Source of the DNA: Nitrosomonas sp. Nm51
GTDB taxonomy: Bacteria; Pseudomonadota; Gammaproteobacteria; Burkholderiales; Nitrosomonadaceae
Reading direction: 5' to 3'
Length of the DNA: 64,000 nt
NCBI RefSeq assembly: GCF_900111165.1
Contig: NZ_FOGH01000009.1
Location: forward strand, 19,518 to 83,517
Position numbers and translations under genes: made by a program. The notes under the pieces were generated by a model. It was not told where the DNA came from and searched no databases. It saw only the letters and a program-made list of their open reading frames with translations. Of the stretch, positions 8,797 through 18,162 are shown piece after piece (the first letter of the stretch is position 1; each line of letters starts with the position of its first letter).

Positions 8797-9676
8797 AATT
8801 CCGGTCGTTTTCCCGTGTAATAACGATTCGCTGGTTGGCGTTATCAGTAAACCAGAGAATTCAAGCAGGATTGGCGTGGTAATCGTGGTTGCTGGCGGAC
8901 CGCAATATCGTGTTGGTGCACACAGACAGTTCGTAACACTGGCCAGACTGCTTGCCAGTCATGCCATAGCGTCTATTCGTTTTGATCATCGTGGCACGGG
9001 TGATAGTACTGGAAACCTGCGTGGTTTTGTCGACATGAATGCAGATATACAAAGTGCGGCTGATACTTTGCTCAGCCGAGTGCCAGAAGTTGAAAAAATT
9101 GTCTTGTGGGGAGAATGTGAATCGGCAACCGCCAGCGCGTTCTACAGTTACTTGGATCCACGTATTCAGGGTATTTTTATGGTAAATCCATGGATTAGAA
9201 CTGAAGCGGGATTGGCTAAGACCATGATCAGGCATTATTACTGGCGTCGATTGCTTGAGAAGTCATTCTGGACTAAAGTAATGTCTGGAAATTTTTCACT
9301 AACAGCATCGCTGAAATCATGCATGAAAATGATTAAGTCGACCTGGGCGCGCTCAGGTGGAAAAGCCGATTCTGTTTTCAATGATACCTTAGACACATTG
9401 CCTTTACCTGAACGGCTGGCGCAAAGTTGCCAGCGGTTTTCTGGTGAGATGTTTATTCTGACAAGCGGATGGGATTATATAGCAAGGGAGTTCAACGATT
9501 ATGTTAAATCTTCCAAAATTTGGCAGGAATTAACCGTTTCCGGATGTGTGACGCTGAAAGATATCCCTGAAGCTGATCACACTTTTTCCCGGCCGGAATG
9601 GCGCAAGCAATTATTTGATTATACGATAAACTGGTTAAAACGCATTGAGTCAATTCAAAAAGATACGTCACAATAA
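8777..9676 (+). CDS. Exosortase A system-associated hydrolase 1 (alpha/beta-hydrolase fold)
   Basis: I place the start at ATG 8777 (MLLSHTEIPVVF), which gives 299 residues; a longer open frame begins at 8681 but would overlap hydrolase 2 by 116 bases. Features are GVVIVVAGGPQYRVGAHRQF (oxyanion-side loop), RFDHRGTGDSTG, and a nucleophile elbow G112-E-C114-E-S with cysteine where serine is usual. A likely catalytic His lies in EADHTFSRPEWR. It is the last gene of the island. No exosortase or PEP-CTERM protein is in this window. Confidence 0.82.
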   Translation: MLLSHTEIPVVFPCNNDSLVGVISKPENSSRIGVVIVVAGGPQYRVGAHRQFVTLARLLASHAIASIRFDHRGTGDSTGNLRGFVDMNADIQSAADTLLSRVPEVEKIVLWGECESATASAFYSYLDPRIQGIFMVNPWIRTEAGLAKTMIRHYYWRRLLEKSFWTKVMSGNFSLTASLKSCMKMIKSTWARSGGKADSVFNDTLDTLPLPERLAQSCQRFSGEMFILTSGWDYIAREFNDYVKSSKIWQELTVSGCVTLKDIPEADHTFSRPEWRKQLFDYTINWLKRIESIQKDTSQ

Positions 9677-10105
9677 AACTTAAGTCGTCTTTTATGATAG
9701 TTTTCTTGAGATTGAGTGTGGAAATGCTTTTATAACCGTCTAATTTTCTGATAATCATTCACACTGTTTACACAGTTCATACGCCGAGAATTTGCGCATA
9801 ATAGCAACAAGCAAAGGATCAGGCGGTCATTTTTTATTGCAATGGCGTGAAATGCATGGGTAGTGCCAAAGCTACCGGATTGGCTGTTCGATGTGACTGG
9901 CGTAGCGCATTTTATTACCGAGAAGGTCATAAAGACCGGCAGAAAGTGGATTGCTGAATATATTGTATCAGGCTTTTTCCACATATCTGCACCAATACTT
10001 TTGCACTAAAACGGTCAAATAAAATAATAATAGGTTTTTTCAGATTTTGCTTCTTTTTTTGGTAAAATATGTGGTTAATCAACACATATATAATTGGAGC
10101 AATTG
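9677..10105. other. Gene-poor gap with a possible coding remnant at 9851-10009
   Basis: This 429-base gap lies between hydrolase 1 and ndk. On the plus strand an open frame at 9851-10009 (52 codons, GTG possible at 9863) reads WVVPKLPDWLFDVTG then VAHFITEKVIKTGRKW. It ends in a stop and looks protein-like but has no recognisable start or family; it may be the 3' end of a decayed gene. The last 90 bases are AT-rich and should hold the ndk promoter; TAAAAT at 10063-10068 is a possible -10. Confidence 0.3.
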
Positions 10106-10531
10106 ATGGCAATTGAGAGAACTTTTTCCATTATCAAACCTGACGCAGTTGCAAAAAACGTAATTGGTCAGATTTATACGCGTTTCGAATCAAGTGGACT
10201 AAAAATAATTGCCGCACGCATGATACAGCTTTCCAGGTTTGAAGCCGAGCAGTTTTACGCCGTTCATCGTGAGCGCCCGTTTTTTAACGATCTAGTTGAT
10301 TTTATGGTATCCGGTCCTGTTATGGTACAGGTGCTTGAAGGGGAAGATGCGATTCGCAAAAATCGAGAATTGATGGGTGCTACCGATCCACAAAAAGCGG
10401 ATAGAGGCACTATTCGCGCTGATTTCGCTGACAGCATTGATGCGAATGCCGTACATGGTTCGGATGGGCCGGAAACAGCTGCTGTTGAAATTGCCAGTTT
10501 TTTCCCGGCACTGGAAATTTATTCCCGCTGA
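10106..10531 (+). CDS. ndk: Nucleoside diphosphate kinase
   Basis: The 141-residue enzyme transfers phosphate from ATP to nucleoside diphosphates through a phosphohistidine. The start is ATG 10106 ([15 protein letters not shown]), with GGAG 6 bases upstream; a TTG 12 bases earlier is in frame but less likely. The family motifs are present: [29 protein letters not shown], and the active site [12 protein letters not shown] with the catalytic His. It opens the conserved ndk-rlmN-pilW-rodZ-ispG-hisS run. Confidence 0.97.
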   Translation: MAIERTFSIIKPDAVAKNVIGQIYTRFESSGLKIIAARMIQLSRFEAEQFYAVHRERPFFNDLVDFMVSGPVMVQVLEGEDAIRKNRELMGATDPQKADRGTIRADFADSIDANAVHGSDGPETAAVEIASFFPALEIYSR

Positions 10532-10562
10532 TTCCGATCATTTTGCTGTACTCAAATAAACT

Positions 10563-11699
10563 GTGACAATTAATTTGCTTGATTACGACAGAGAAGGTCT
10601 CGCTGATTTTTTGACAGAAATGGGTGAGAAGCCGTTTCGCGCCCGGCAAATACTAAAATGGATTCACCAGTCGAATCAGTCTGATTTTAATCAAATGAGC
10701 GATTTGGCAAAGAACCTGAGAGCAAAACTTTCTAAAATATCTGTCATCACAGTACCTCAGGTAACTCGCGACCATACGGCTGCCGATGGAACACGTAAAT
10801 GGTTGTTATCTGTTGGCTCGGGTAACGGCGTTGAAAGCGTTTTTATTCCCGAAGCAAACCGTGGAACATTGTGCGTTTCCAGCCAGGTCGGATGTGCTCT
10901 TGCTTGTGCATTTTGTGCGACGGGTAAACAAGGCTTTAACCGGAATTTATCGGTCGCTGAGATTGTCGGGCAGCTTTGGTTGGCAAATAAGATGCTGATG
11001 GAGAAGAACGGTTGTCAACCACCGGCAAAAACGCGAAACGGTATTCTTGATCCGCAGCCTGTGCTTTTCGCGCGCAGAGTTACCAATGTTGTAATGATGG
11101 GGATGGGTGAACCGCTTGCCAACTTTGAAAATGTCGTAACCGCGTTAAATATCATGCTTGACGACCATGCATATGGATTGTCACGGCGGCGCGTAACGGT
11201 CAGTACTTCAGGATTAATTCCCGCAATGGATCGACTGCGAAAAAGATGTCCGGTGGCTTTGGCCGTATCCTTGCATGCACCGAATGATGTTTTGCGTGAT
11301 TATCTGGTGCCGGTTAATCAGAAGTACCCGATCCAGGATCTGTTGGCAGCGTGTCAGCGTTATTTACAGGATGCGCCGCGCGACTTTATTACATTTGAAT
11401 ATGTAATGCTTGACGGTATCAACGATAGCGTATCGCATGCGCGTGAACTGATCCAACTCGTCCGGGATGTGCCCTGTAAAATTAATTTGATTCCGTTTAA
11501 TGCTTTTCCTGGTTCTGAATTTAAGCGCTCTTCGTCTGAATCGATCCGTGTATTTCGTGATATGCTAATGCAGGCAGGGTTGACAACGACGGTGCGAAAA
11601 ACACGTGGCGATGATATCGCAGCCGCATGTGGCCAGCTGGCAGGGCGGGTATATGACAAAACCCGCCGTTCTACCAGGGGAAAGTTGGAGGTCATTTAA
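10563..11699 (+). CDS. rlmN: 23S rRNA (A2503)/tRNA (A37) C2-methyltransferase RlmN
   Basis: The 378-residue radical-SAM methyltransferase starts at GTG 10563. The iron-sulfur motif CxxxCxxC is C111, C115, C118 ([15 protein letters not shown]). Other landmarks are [16 protein letters not shown], the SAM-binding [15 protein letters not shown] and the C-terminal CGQLAG with the methyl-carrying cysteine. It methylates A2503 of 23S rRNA and A37 of some tRNAs. It follows ndk by 31 bases and precedes pilW, as in other betaproteobacteria. Confidence 0.96.
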   Translation: MTINLLDYDREGLADFLTEMGEKPFRARQILKWIHQSNQSDFNQMSDLAKNLRAKLSKISVITVPQVTRDHTAADGTRKWLLSVGSGNGVESVFIPEANRGTLCVSSQVGCALACAFCATGKQGFNRNLSVAEIVGQLWLANKMLMEKNGCQPPAKTRNGILDPQPVLFARRVTNVVMMGMGEPLANFENVVTALNIMLDDHAYGLSRRRVTVSTSGLIPAMDRLRKRCPVALAVSLHAPNDVLRDYLVPVNQKYPIQDLLAACQRYLQDAPRDFITFEYVMLDGINDSVSHARELIQLVRDVPCKINLIPFNAFPGSEFKRSSSESIRVFRDMLMQAGLTTTVRKTRGDDIAAACGQLAGRVYDKTRRSTRGKLEVI

Positions 11700-11728
11700 A
11701 TTTGATAAGCGCAATACTGGAAAAAGTC

Positions 11729-12517
11729 ATGCTTATAAAATATGTGAAGCTGTCTGCATTCGTTATTGTATTGAGCTTTTTGTGGGGCGGGTGTGTCCAT
11801 GAACCTATAGAAGGACGTTTATCACCCGAACAGAGTGCGGCGCGAGCAGAGAAAAGTGCGCGTATACACACTGAATTGGCTGCCGAATATTACTATCGCG
11901 GACAATATAAAGTGGCGCTGGAAGAAATTGAAACAGCGCTGGAATCAAAACCAAATTATGCGCCAGCTTTTAGCGTGCTTGGATTAGTTTATATGACCTT
12001 GGGTGAGGATGGCAAAGCGCAGTTTAATTTTGACCGTGCGCTGAAAATTGATCCGGAAAACCCTGAGTTACATAACAATTATGGTTGGTTTCTGTGCGAG
12101 CGTTTTCCCGAACAAATTGACAGAGCGATTAATCATTTTATGACCGCGCTAAAAGATCCTCTTTATGAAACGCGCCATGTGGCATACGCCAACGCCGGTA
12201 TTTGTGAACTGAAACGTAGTAATTTTTCTAAAGCATCCCTGTATTTCGATGAATCTCTGTCGCTGCAGCCCAATTATCGTCCAGCACTGGTCGGGTTGAT
12301 CGAGATGGATTTCAAGGTGGGAAAAATTGAGGCTGCTCAGTCGAAGCTGTCTGAATACCTGCAAAAATATCAACCGACAGCCAGAAGCCTATGGCTTGGG
12401 ATGCAAATTGAACGGATTGCCGGAAATATCCGCGCAGCAAATAGCTATCTTTTTCAGCTACAAAAAAATTTCCCCAATTCTAGTGAATATAGGGCTGCGA
12501 GAGAAGGTGGTCTTTGA
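11729..12517 (+). CDS. pilW: Type IV pilus biogenesis/stability lipoprotein PilW (PilF), TPR protein
   Basis: I choose ATG 11729, giving 262 residues with a lipoprotein signal (VIVLSFLWGGC, lipobox cysteine followed by VHEP). The rest is a string of TPR repeats, for example ALESKPNYAPAFSVLGLVYM and ALKIDPENPELHNNYGWFLC. It is an outer-membrane lipoprotein that helps the PilQ secretin assemble. An upstream in-frame TTG at 11702 would add nine residues before the signal and is less likely. The stop is 1 base before rodZ. Confidence 0.92.
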   Translation: MLIKYVKLSAFVIVLSFLWGGCVHEPIEGRLSPEQSAARAEKSARIHTELAAEYYYRGQYKVALEEIETALESKPNYAPAFSVLGLVYMTLGEDGKAQFNFDRALKIDPENPELHNNYGWFLCERFPEQIDRAINHFMTALKDPLYETRHVAYANAGICELKRSNFSKASLYFDESLSLQPNYRPALVGLIEMDFKVGKIEAAQSKLSEYLQKYQPTARSLWLGMQIERIAGNIRAANSYLFQLQKNFPNSSEYRAAREGGL

Positions 12518-12518
12518 A

Positions 12519-13613
12519 ATGGATGAGCGCGATAATGAAAAAGAGAAAAAAGATGAACGCATGCATTTGAACGATGCAATAATGAAGAATCTCCATGCAG
12601 ACGACGTCCGTGCTCACAGTGCTTCCGAAGCAGATAAGTATGCACAAGATACGTTTCAAAATTCACCTGCGATTGGCCGTGACACCGGTGTAACCGACAA
12701 TATGCAGACAAACGCATTATCTGTTGAGTCGGAATCAGAAATCAGTCACTTTCTAAAGACGGAAAGTCATTCGGATACTCCGGATAACCAGGTGTTAAAC
12801 TCTGCAAGTGTTGTACATGGTGTGGGTCATATGCTGCGCAATGCGCGCGTATCCAGAAATATGAGCATGGAAGATGTGTCTCGTCAACTCAGGATTTCCG
12901 TGCAGCAGGTTGAAGCAATAGAGAAGGAAAGTTTCGATGTACTGCCAGGGCGTACATTTGTTCGCGGGTTTGTACGTAACTACGCTAATCTGATGCAATT
13001 GGATTCTGATGCAATTGTACAACTGTTGCCAGGACCGACAACGACTGTCTCACATATTGAACACACACCCTTCAAAATTCAAGAAATGAAGTCTTCATCC
13101 AGGAGTGGCAGGGGAATAAACAATACAGTACTGACTATTGTTATTTTGGCGCTTCTGGCAGCGGTTTTGTTCTTTCTCCACGATAAATTACTGTTTTGGC
13201 GATCAGCGGTACAAAGTACCGATCTGGCAGTTCAGCAAGAAAATGGTCAGGCATCCGTGGAGCTGCAGCTTCCATTATCTTCATTAAAATTATCAGATAA
13301 ACCTGATAAAACTACTCAATTCAATCAAGATTCCTTAACGGGATTAAACAACGCTTCTGCAATAAATACCTTCGGTACGCTGACCTTGAATTTTACTGCA
13401 GAGGCGCATGTAAAAGTAACCGATGGTAACGATGATATAATTTTTGAACAAAATAATGCCAGTGGTACTCAACAAAGAGTCAGCGGCAGAAAACCCTTGT
13501 CGATTGTTATCAGTGATGCATCAGCGGTTGAGGTTACATATAATGACCGTCTGATCGATATTAAGCCTTATACCAATACTCAAAATGGCAGCGCACAATT
13601 AATGCTTGAATAG
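12519..13613 (+). CDS. rodZ: Cytoskeleton-associated membrane protein RodZ
   Basis: This 364-residue protein starts at ATG 12519, right after the pilW stop with AAGGTGG upstream; a much longer open frame from 12327 runs through pilW and is rejected. It has an acidic charged N-terminus, a Cro-like HTH_25 domain at about residues 105-170 (ending in [20 protein letters not shown]), one membrane helix ([19 protein letters not shown]), and a C-terminal DUF4115 beta domain ([15 protein letters not shown]). RodZ links MreB filaments to the membrane in cell-shape control. Confidence 0.9.
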   Translation: MDERDNEKEKKDERMHLNDAIMKNLHADDVRAHSASEADKYAQDTFQNSPAIGRDTGVTDNMQTNALSVESESEISHFLKTESHSDTPDNQVLNSASVVHGVGHMLRNARVSRNMSMEDVSRQLRISVQQVEAIEKESFDVLPGRTFVRGFVRNYANLMQLDSDAIVQLLPGPTTTVSHIEHTPFKIQEMKSSSRSGRGINNTVLTIVILALLAAVLFFLHDKLLFWRSAVQSTDLAVQQENGQASVELQLPLSSLKLSDKPDKTTQFNQDSLTGLNNASAINTFGTLTLNFTAEAHVKVTDGNDDIIFEQNNASGTQQRVSGRKPLSIVISDASAVEVTYNDRLIDIKPYTNTQNGSAQLMLE

Positions 13614-13666
13614 TTTCCAGTCATGTTAACTGGCGCTGCTTCCATGCCCTAAATGAAAATGTACGT

Positions 13667-14908
13667 ATGATGTCTCCAAATCGTTTAATTTCACAACGCC
13701 GTAACAGTATTGGCGTCAACGTTGGTACCGTTAAAATCGGCGGAGGCGCGCCGGTTGTCGTGCAATCCATGACCAATACCGATACTGTCGATGAAACTGC
13801 AACCGTCGAGCAGGTATCGCAACTTGCGCGTGCCGGTTCTGAACTGGTACGTATCACAGTAAATACAGCCGAGGCGGCAAAAGCAGTCCCCGCTATACGA
13901 CAGCGGTTGGATGATATGGGTTGCCATGTGCCGCTAGTCGGCGATTTTCATTTTAATGGACATAAACTGCTGACGAGTTATCCTGAATGTGCGCAATCCC
14001 TGGCTAAGTTTCGAATTAATCCCGGGAACGTTGGAAAAGGAAAAAAGCGCGACGAGCAGTTTGCTACCCTGATTGAGACAGCCTGTCGGTATGACAAGCC
14101 TATTCGTATCGGTGTTAATTGGGGCAGTCTGGATCAGGAAATGCTGGCGCGCATCATGGATGAAAATGCCGGCTCAAACGACCCGAAAGACGCGGCCTAT
14201 GTGATGCGTGAGGCATTAATAACGTCTGCACTGGAAAGTGCTGCAAAAGCGGAAGAAATTGGACTGCCACGTAGCAGAATTGTACTGTCCTGCAAGGTCA
14301 GTGGCGTACAGGATTTGATCTCGGTTTATCGCGAACTTGCCCTGCGGTGTGATTATGCTCTACATCTGGGATTGACTGAGGCTGGAATGGGGTCCAAGGG
14401 AATTGTGGCTTCGGCAGCTGCTTTGGCGGTACTTTTACAAGAAGGCATTGGTGATACAATTCGTATTTCATTAACGCCGGAACCCGGCGGATCACGCTCG
14501 AGGGAAGTGATTGTTGCGCAGGAAATACTGCAAACCATGGGATTGCGTGCATTTGTGCCATTGGTTGCTGCATGCCCCGGGTGTGGGCGTACGACAAGTA
14601 CATATTTTCAGGAATTGGCTGAAAGTATTCAAGGTTATGTGCGTGACGAAATGGTTGTCTGGCGTGATCAGTATGAAGGTGTGGAAAACATGTCGCTGGC
14701 GGTAATGGGATGCGTAGTGAACGGGCCTGGAGAAAGTAAACATGCCAATATTGGTATCAGTTTGCCGGGTTCTGGCGAAAGTCCGGTGGCACCGGTCTAT
14801 GTGGATGGCGAAAAAACGGTCACTTTAAAGGGCGATAATATAGCGGGTGAATTCCGTCAGATTGTCGAAAACTATGTTCGGGAAAAATATCCTAAGAAAG
14901 CTGGGTAA
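13667..14908 (+). CDS. ispG: 4-hydroxy-3-methylbut-2-en-1-yl diphosphate synthase (IspG/GcpE)
   Basis: The 413-residue iron-sulfur enzyme catalyses the penultimate step of the MEP isoprenoid pathway (MEcPP to HMBPP). Its signatures are [17 protein letters not shown] near the N-terminus, [13 protein letters not shown], the 4Fe-4S cysteines in [10 protein letters not shown] and [10 protein letters not shown], and the C-terminal [12 protein letters not shown]. Two adjacent ATGs (13667, 13670) are possible starts. The stop overlaps the hisS start as TAATG. Confidence 0.97.
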   Translation: MMSPNRLISQRRNSIGVNVGTVKIGGGAPVVVQSMTNTDTVDETATVEQVSQLARAGSELVRITVNTAEAAKAVPAIRQRLDDMGCHVPLVGDFHFNGHKLLTSYPECAQSLAKFRINPGNVGKGKKRDEQFATLIETACRYDKPIRIGVNWGSLDQEMLARIMDENAGSNDPKDAAYVMREALITSALESAAKAEEIGLPRSRIVLSCKVSGVQDLISVYRELALRCDYALHLGLTEAGMGSKGIVASAAALAVLLQEGIGDTIRISLTPEPGGSRSREVIVAQEILQTMGLRAFVPLVAACPGCGRTTSTYFQELAESIQGYVRDEMVVWRDQYEGVENMSLAVMGCVVNGPGESKHANIGISLPGSGESPVAPVYVDGEKTVTLKGDNIAGEFRQIVENYVREKYPKKAG

Positions 14909-16167
14909 TGGCTAAAGTTGCGAAGGCAGTTCGCGGGATGAATGATATTCTTCCCGAAGAAGCGCATCAGTGGCAATTTTTCGAACGGACTGTACAAGAT
15001 TGGCTGGCTATGTATGGTTATCGCTCTATACGAACGCCTATAGTCGAACACACTGATTTATTTGTTCGCTCCATTGGTGAGGTGACTGATATTGTTGAAA
15101 AAGAGATGTACAGTTTCGTTGATCACCTCAACAATGACAGACTGGCGCTGCGGCCAGAAGGCACTGCTTCCTGCGTTCGGGCTGTCATCGAACACAATCT
15201 GTTGTATGAAGGACCGCAGCGCCTTTCCTATTCCGGAGCAATGTTCCGGCATGAAAGACCACAAAAAGGGCGTTACCGACAGTTTCATCAAGTCGGTGTA
15301 GAAGCACTGGGCTATTCCGGCCCGGATATAGATGTCGAATTAATTGTCATGTGCGCACGTCTGTGGCAAATGCTCGGTATCACCGGTCTGCGTCTTGAAA
15401 TTGGCACACTGGGAAGTATGGAATCTAGGGCACTGCACCGGGCGAAGCTAATCAAATATTTTGAGCAAAACGTCAAACATTTGGATGAGGATGCCAGCAG
15501 GCGGTTGCATACAAACCCGTTGCGAATCCTGGACAGTAAAAATCCGAAAATGCAGTCGGTTATCGAACAGGCGCCCAGACTGATCGACGACTTGGATGAA
15601 GCGTCGCGTATTCACTTCGAAACGTTGCAGTTTATGCTGCGCGAGCAGGATGTTCAATTTGAAATCAATTTGCGCTTGGTCAGAGGGCTGGATTACTACA
15701 ACCGTACGGTTTTTGAATGGGTTACTGATAGACTCGGGGCGCAAAGTACGGTTTGTGCTGGAGGCCGCTATGACGGGCTAATAGAGCAGATAGGCGGCAA
15801 ACCAGCACCTGCTTGTGGGTTTGCCATGGGTGTAGAACGTTTGCTGGCATTGGTGCATCAATGTGGCAAAGAAATAATGCCACCGATTCCCGATGCCTAT
15901 ATTGTGCATCAGGGCAAACAAGCTATGAGTTTCGCATGGAAAACCGCGGAACTGTTACGTGAAGCAGGCTGTCAGGTCATTCTGCATTGCGGAGGTGGCG
16001 GCTTTAAATCACAGATGAAAAAAGCGGATGTCAGCGGTGCACGTTATGCAATCATTATTGGTGATGATGAAGCATTGGCGGGAGAAGTCACTTTAAAGCC
16101 TTTACGCGTGGCTACCGATCAAACCAGAATAGATTTGCATGCAATTGGTGATTTGATAAAAACATAG
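14908..16167 (+). CDS. hisS: Histidyl-tRNA synthetase
   Basis: This 419-residue class II aminoacyl-tRNA synthetase has motif 1 around [20 protein letters not shown], motif 2 [20 protein letters not shown], the histidine-specific [15 protein letters not shown] and AGGRYDGL, and motif 3 [12 protein letters not shown], followed by an anticodon-binding domain. The ATG overlaps the ispG stop by 1 base, so translation is coupled. It is part of the conserved ispG-hisS-yfgM-bamB order. Confidence 0.97.
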   Translation: MAKVAKAVRGMNDILPEEAHQWQFFERTVQDWLAMYGYRSIRTPIVEHTDLFVRSIGEVTDIVEKEMYSFVDHLNNDRLALRPEGTASCVRAVIEHNLLYEGPQRLSYSGAMFRHERPQKGRYRQFHQVGVEALGYSGPDIDVELIVMCARLWQMLGITGLRLEIGTLGSMESRALHRAKLIKYFEQNVKHLDEDASRRLHTNPLRILDSKNPKMQSVIEQAPRLIDDLDEASRIHFETLQFMLREQDVQFEINLRLVRGLDYYNRTVFEWVTDRLGAQSTVCAGGRYDGLIEQIGGKPAPACGFAMGVERLLALVHQCGKEIMPPIPDAYIVHQGKQAMSFAWKTAELLREAGCQVILHCGGGGFKSQMKKADVSGARYAIIIGDDEALAGEVTLKPLRVATDQTRIDLHAIGDLIKT

Positions 16168-16171
16168 CAGG

Positions 16172-16211
16172 CATGTTGTTTGTTTTGGCAGACTGACTAA
16201 AACAAAACATG
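16172..16211 (+). terminator. AT-rich inverted repeat after hisS, possible terminator or attenuator
   Basis: CATGTTGTTTGTTTT (16172-16186) pairs imperfectly with AAAACAAAACATG (16199-16211) across a 12-base loop, directly after hisS and before the yfgM-like gene. The stem is AT-rich and has no clear U-run, so it may only weaken read-through or stabilise the mRNA end. Confidence 0.3.
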
Positions 16212-16277
16212 AGATTTAAACAGATATTGATTGTGTTTGAATTTTGATGTGAACAGAGATTCTTTCAGGATAATACA

Positions 16278-16916
16278 ATGGCGACATATAATCGAGAAGA
16301 AGAAGAAAAAATTGAAGGCATTAAAGCATGGTGGGACAAGTATGGAACTATTATAACAATAGTTTTGGCGACAATGGTTGCAACCATCGGTGCCACGCAG
16401 GTATGGAAATATTATCAGCAACAACAAGCGCATCAGGCGGCCGATTTATATGCTTTGTTGAAGCAGGTTCAGTCAACTCAAGATATTGAGAAAATCGGCG
16501 ATGCCGCATATTTGTTAACAGAAGGATATCCGTCCAGCGGGTATGCGCCGCGTGCCGCACTGATAGCCGCTAAGGCCAGTGTGGATGCAGGTGACATGCA
16601 ACGCGCAAAACAGCAACTAGAATGGATACTTGATCATGCCAAAGAACCCGAGATGAGAGATTTGGCCAGGTTGAGACTTGCCAGTGTTTTATTGGATGAA
16701 GAAAACTACAGCGAAGCCTTACGGCATTTAAACGCTGAGCATTTAGATTCTTTCTCCGGTTTGTATGCTGATTTAAAAGGTGATGTTTTGCTGGCGTCAG
16801 GAGAAACGGAAGAGGCCCGTTTATCTTATCAAGCGGCCATTGATAAACTGAATAAAAATAACAGTTATTTCAATATCGTCCAAATGAAACTGGATGCACT
16901 GGGTGAATCAGAATAA
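16278..16916 (+). CDS. yfgM: YfgM-like TPR membrane protein (ancillary SecYEG subunit family)
   Basis: The 212-residue protein has a cytosolic charged start (YNREEEEKIEGIKAWWDKYG), one membrane helix (TIITIVLATMVATIGATQVW) and a periplasmic TPR-like helical domain (TPR_21/DUF2133 type). In E. coli YfgM works with PpiD at the Sec translocon and lies between hisS and bamB, exactly the position here. AGGA lies 8 bases upstream of the ATG. Confidence 0.88.
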   Translation: MATYNREEEEKIEGIKAWWDKYGTIITIVLATMVATIGATQVWKYYQQQQAHQAADLYALLKQVQSTQDIEKIGDAAYLLTEGYPSSGYAPRAALIAAKASVDAGDMQRAKQQLEWILDHAKEPEMRDLARLRLASVLLDEENYSEALRHLNAEHLDSFSGLYADLKGDVLLASGETEEARLSYQAAIDKLNKNNSYFNIVQMKLDALGESE

Positions 16917-16930
16917 TCGATTGTATACTA

Positions 16931-18148
16931 TTGAGAACCAGCGTGCTTGGACGAAGCAGATCATTATGGGTTTTATTTTTGGTATTCCTATTAAACGGTT
17001 GCAGTAGTCTGCCATTACCATTCGATCCCCGTATATTTGATTCGCTGGGATATCAAATTACCGAACTCTTTGAAGGAGAAGAAAAAGAAGTAATCGATGA
17101 GGCGGAATTGGAAGCATTGAATGCACTTGATGAAATTCCGCTTCTATGGAAAAACCGCGTCGGTGATAGCGAAGTATCCCGTTTTATTGTTGCCTATGAA
17201 AATGATGCTGTTTATGTGGCTGACGAAGAAGGCCGGTTGACCAGACTGGAACCGGAGACAGGCGAGAAAATCTGGGATGTTAAGACTAAAAATCCGTTTT
17301 CAGCCGGTGTCGGAGTCGGAGAAGGTACGGTACTGGTAGGAACGTCTAAAGGTGAAGTGTTTGCCTTCAATGAATCGGGCCATACGGTATGGAAGGCACA
17401 AGTCAGTAGTGAAGTACTAGGTCCTCCCCAGGTTAAAGACAATATGGTCGTTGTACGTACGGCCGATGGACGGATTTATGGTCTCGATGCGCTGGATGGC
17501 AGTCGCAAATGGTTTTTTCAAGGTGCAACGCCTGCTCTGACAGTGCGCAGTTCAGCGGGGGTGGCCATTACGCAAGGTGCGGTATTTGCAGGATTTGCCG
17601 GTGGCAAATTAGTAGGGATGAGTCTGTTTACCGGGAATGTGGGTTGGGAGGCCGTGGTATCACAACCGCGGGGTGTGACCGAGTTAGAGCGAATGACTGA
17701 TATTACCAGTTCACCGGCTGTCGACGACCGCCTGATTTGTGCCGTTGCTTATCAGGGGCGAGTGGGCTGTTTTCAGATTATCGACGGAACACAGATTTGG
17801 GCGCGTGAATCATCCAGTAGTGCGGGACTGGCAATGGACAGCGATTATGTTTATGTTTCCGAAGATAATGGTGTATTGGCTGCCTACGACAAAAGAAGCG
17901 GTGCCGGTATGTGGAAGCAGGTGCGGTTGGGCAGCAAAAATTTAACCGCACCTTTGGTAGCTGGTCACGTTGTAGTGATTGGTGATGATAAAGGTTACGT
18001 CAATATTCTGAGAAATTATGATGGCGTGGTGTTGGCACGTGCAGCAACGGATGGCAGTGCTATTTTATCGCGCCCGCAGCGCATTCCTGACGGATTTGTC
18101 GTGCAGACTGTTGAAGGCGGTATATTTGCCTTCAGCACACAGTTATAA
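16931..18148 (+). CDS. bamB: Outer membrane assembly lipoprotein BamB
   Basis: The 405-residue lipoprotein has the signal LWVLFLVFLLNGC and then an eight-bladed PQQ-like beta-propeller (repeats such as EGRLTRLEPETGEKIWDVKT and DGRIYGLDALDGSRKWFF). It is a scaffold subunit of the BAM complex that inserts outer-membrane proteins. I keep the TTG start at 16931; GTG at 16943 would also leave a usable signal peptide. It ends 14 bases from the convergent fliK. The GTPase gene der, often next, is not here. Confidence 0.93.
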   Translation: MRTSVLGRSRSLWVLFLVFLLNGCSSLPLPFDPRIFDSLGYQITELFEGEEKEVIDEAELEALNALDEIPLLWKNRVGDSEVSRFIVAYENDAVYVADEEGRLTRLEPETGEKIWDVKTKNPFSAGVGVGEGTVLVGTSKGEVFAFNESGHTVWKAQVSSEVLGPPQVKDNMVVVRTADGRIYGLDALDGSRKWFFQGATPALTVRSSAGVAITQGAVFAGFAGGKLVGMSLFTGNVGWEAVVSQPRGVTELERMTDITSSPAVDDRLICAVAYQGRVGCFQIIDGTQIWARESSSSAGLAMDSDYVYVSEDNGVLAAYDKRSGAGMWKQVRLGSKNLTAPLVAGHVVVIGDDKGYVNILRNYDGVVLARAATDGSAILSRPQRIPDGFVVQTVEGGIFAFSTQL

Positions 18149-18162
18149 ATTTTCCCGTTCAT

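Noticed and set aside
12327..12518. Upstream extension of rodZ by 64 codons
   Set aside because: It overlaps the C-terminal part of pilW in another frame; the start at 12519 follows the pilW stop directly with a good ribosome site.
18149..18162. Terminator between bamB and fliK
   Set aside because: The gap is only 14 bases and no stem-loop could be recognised.
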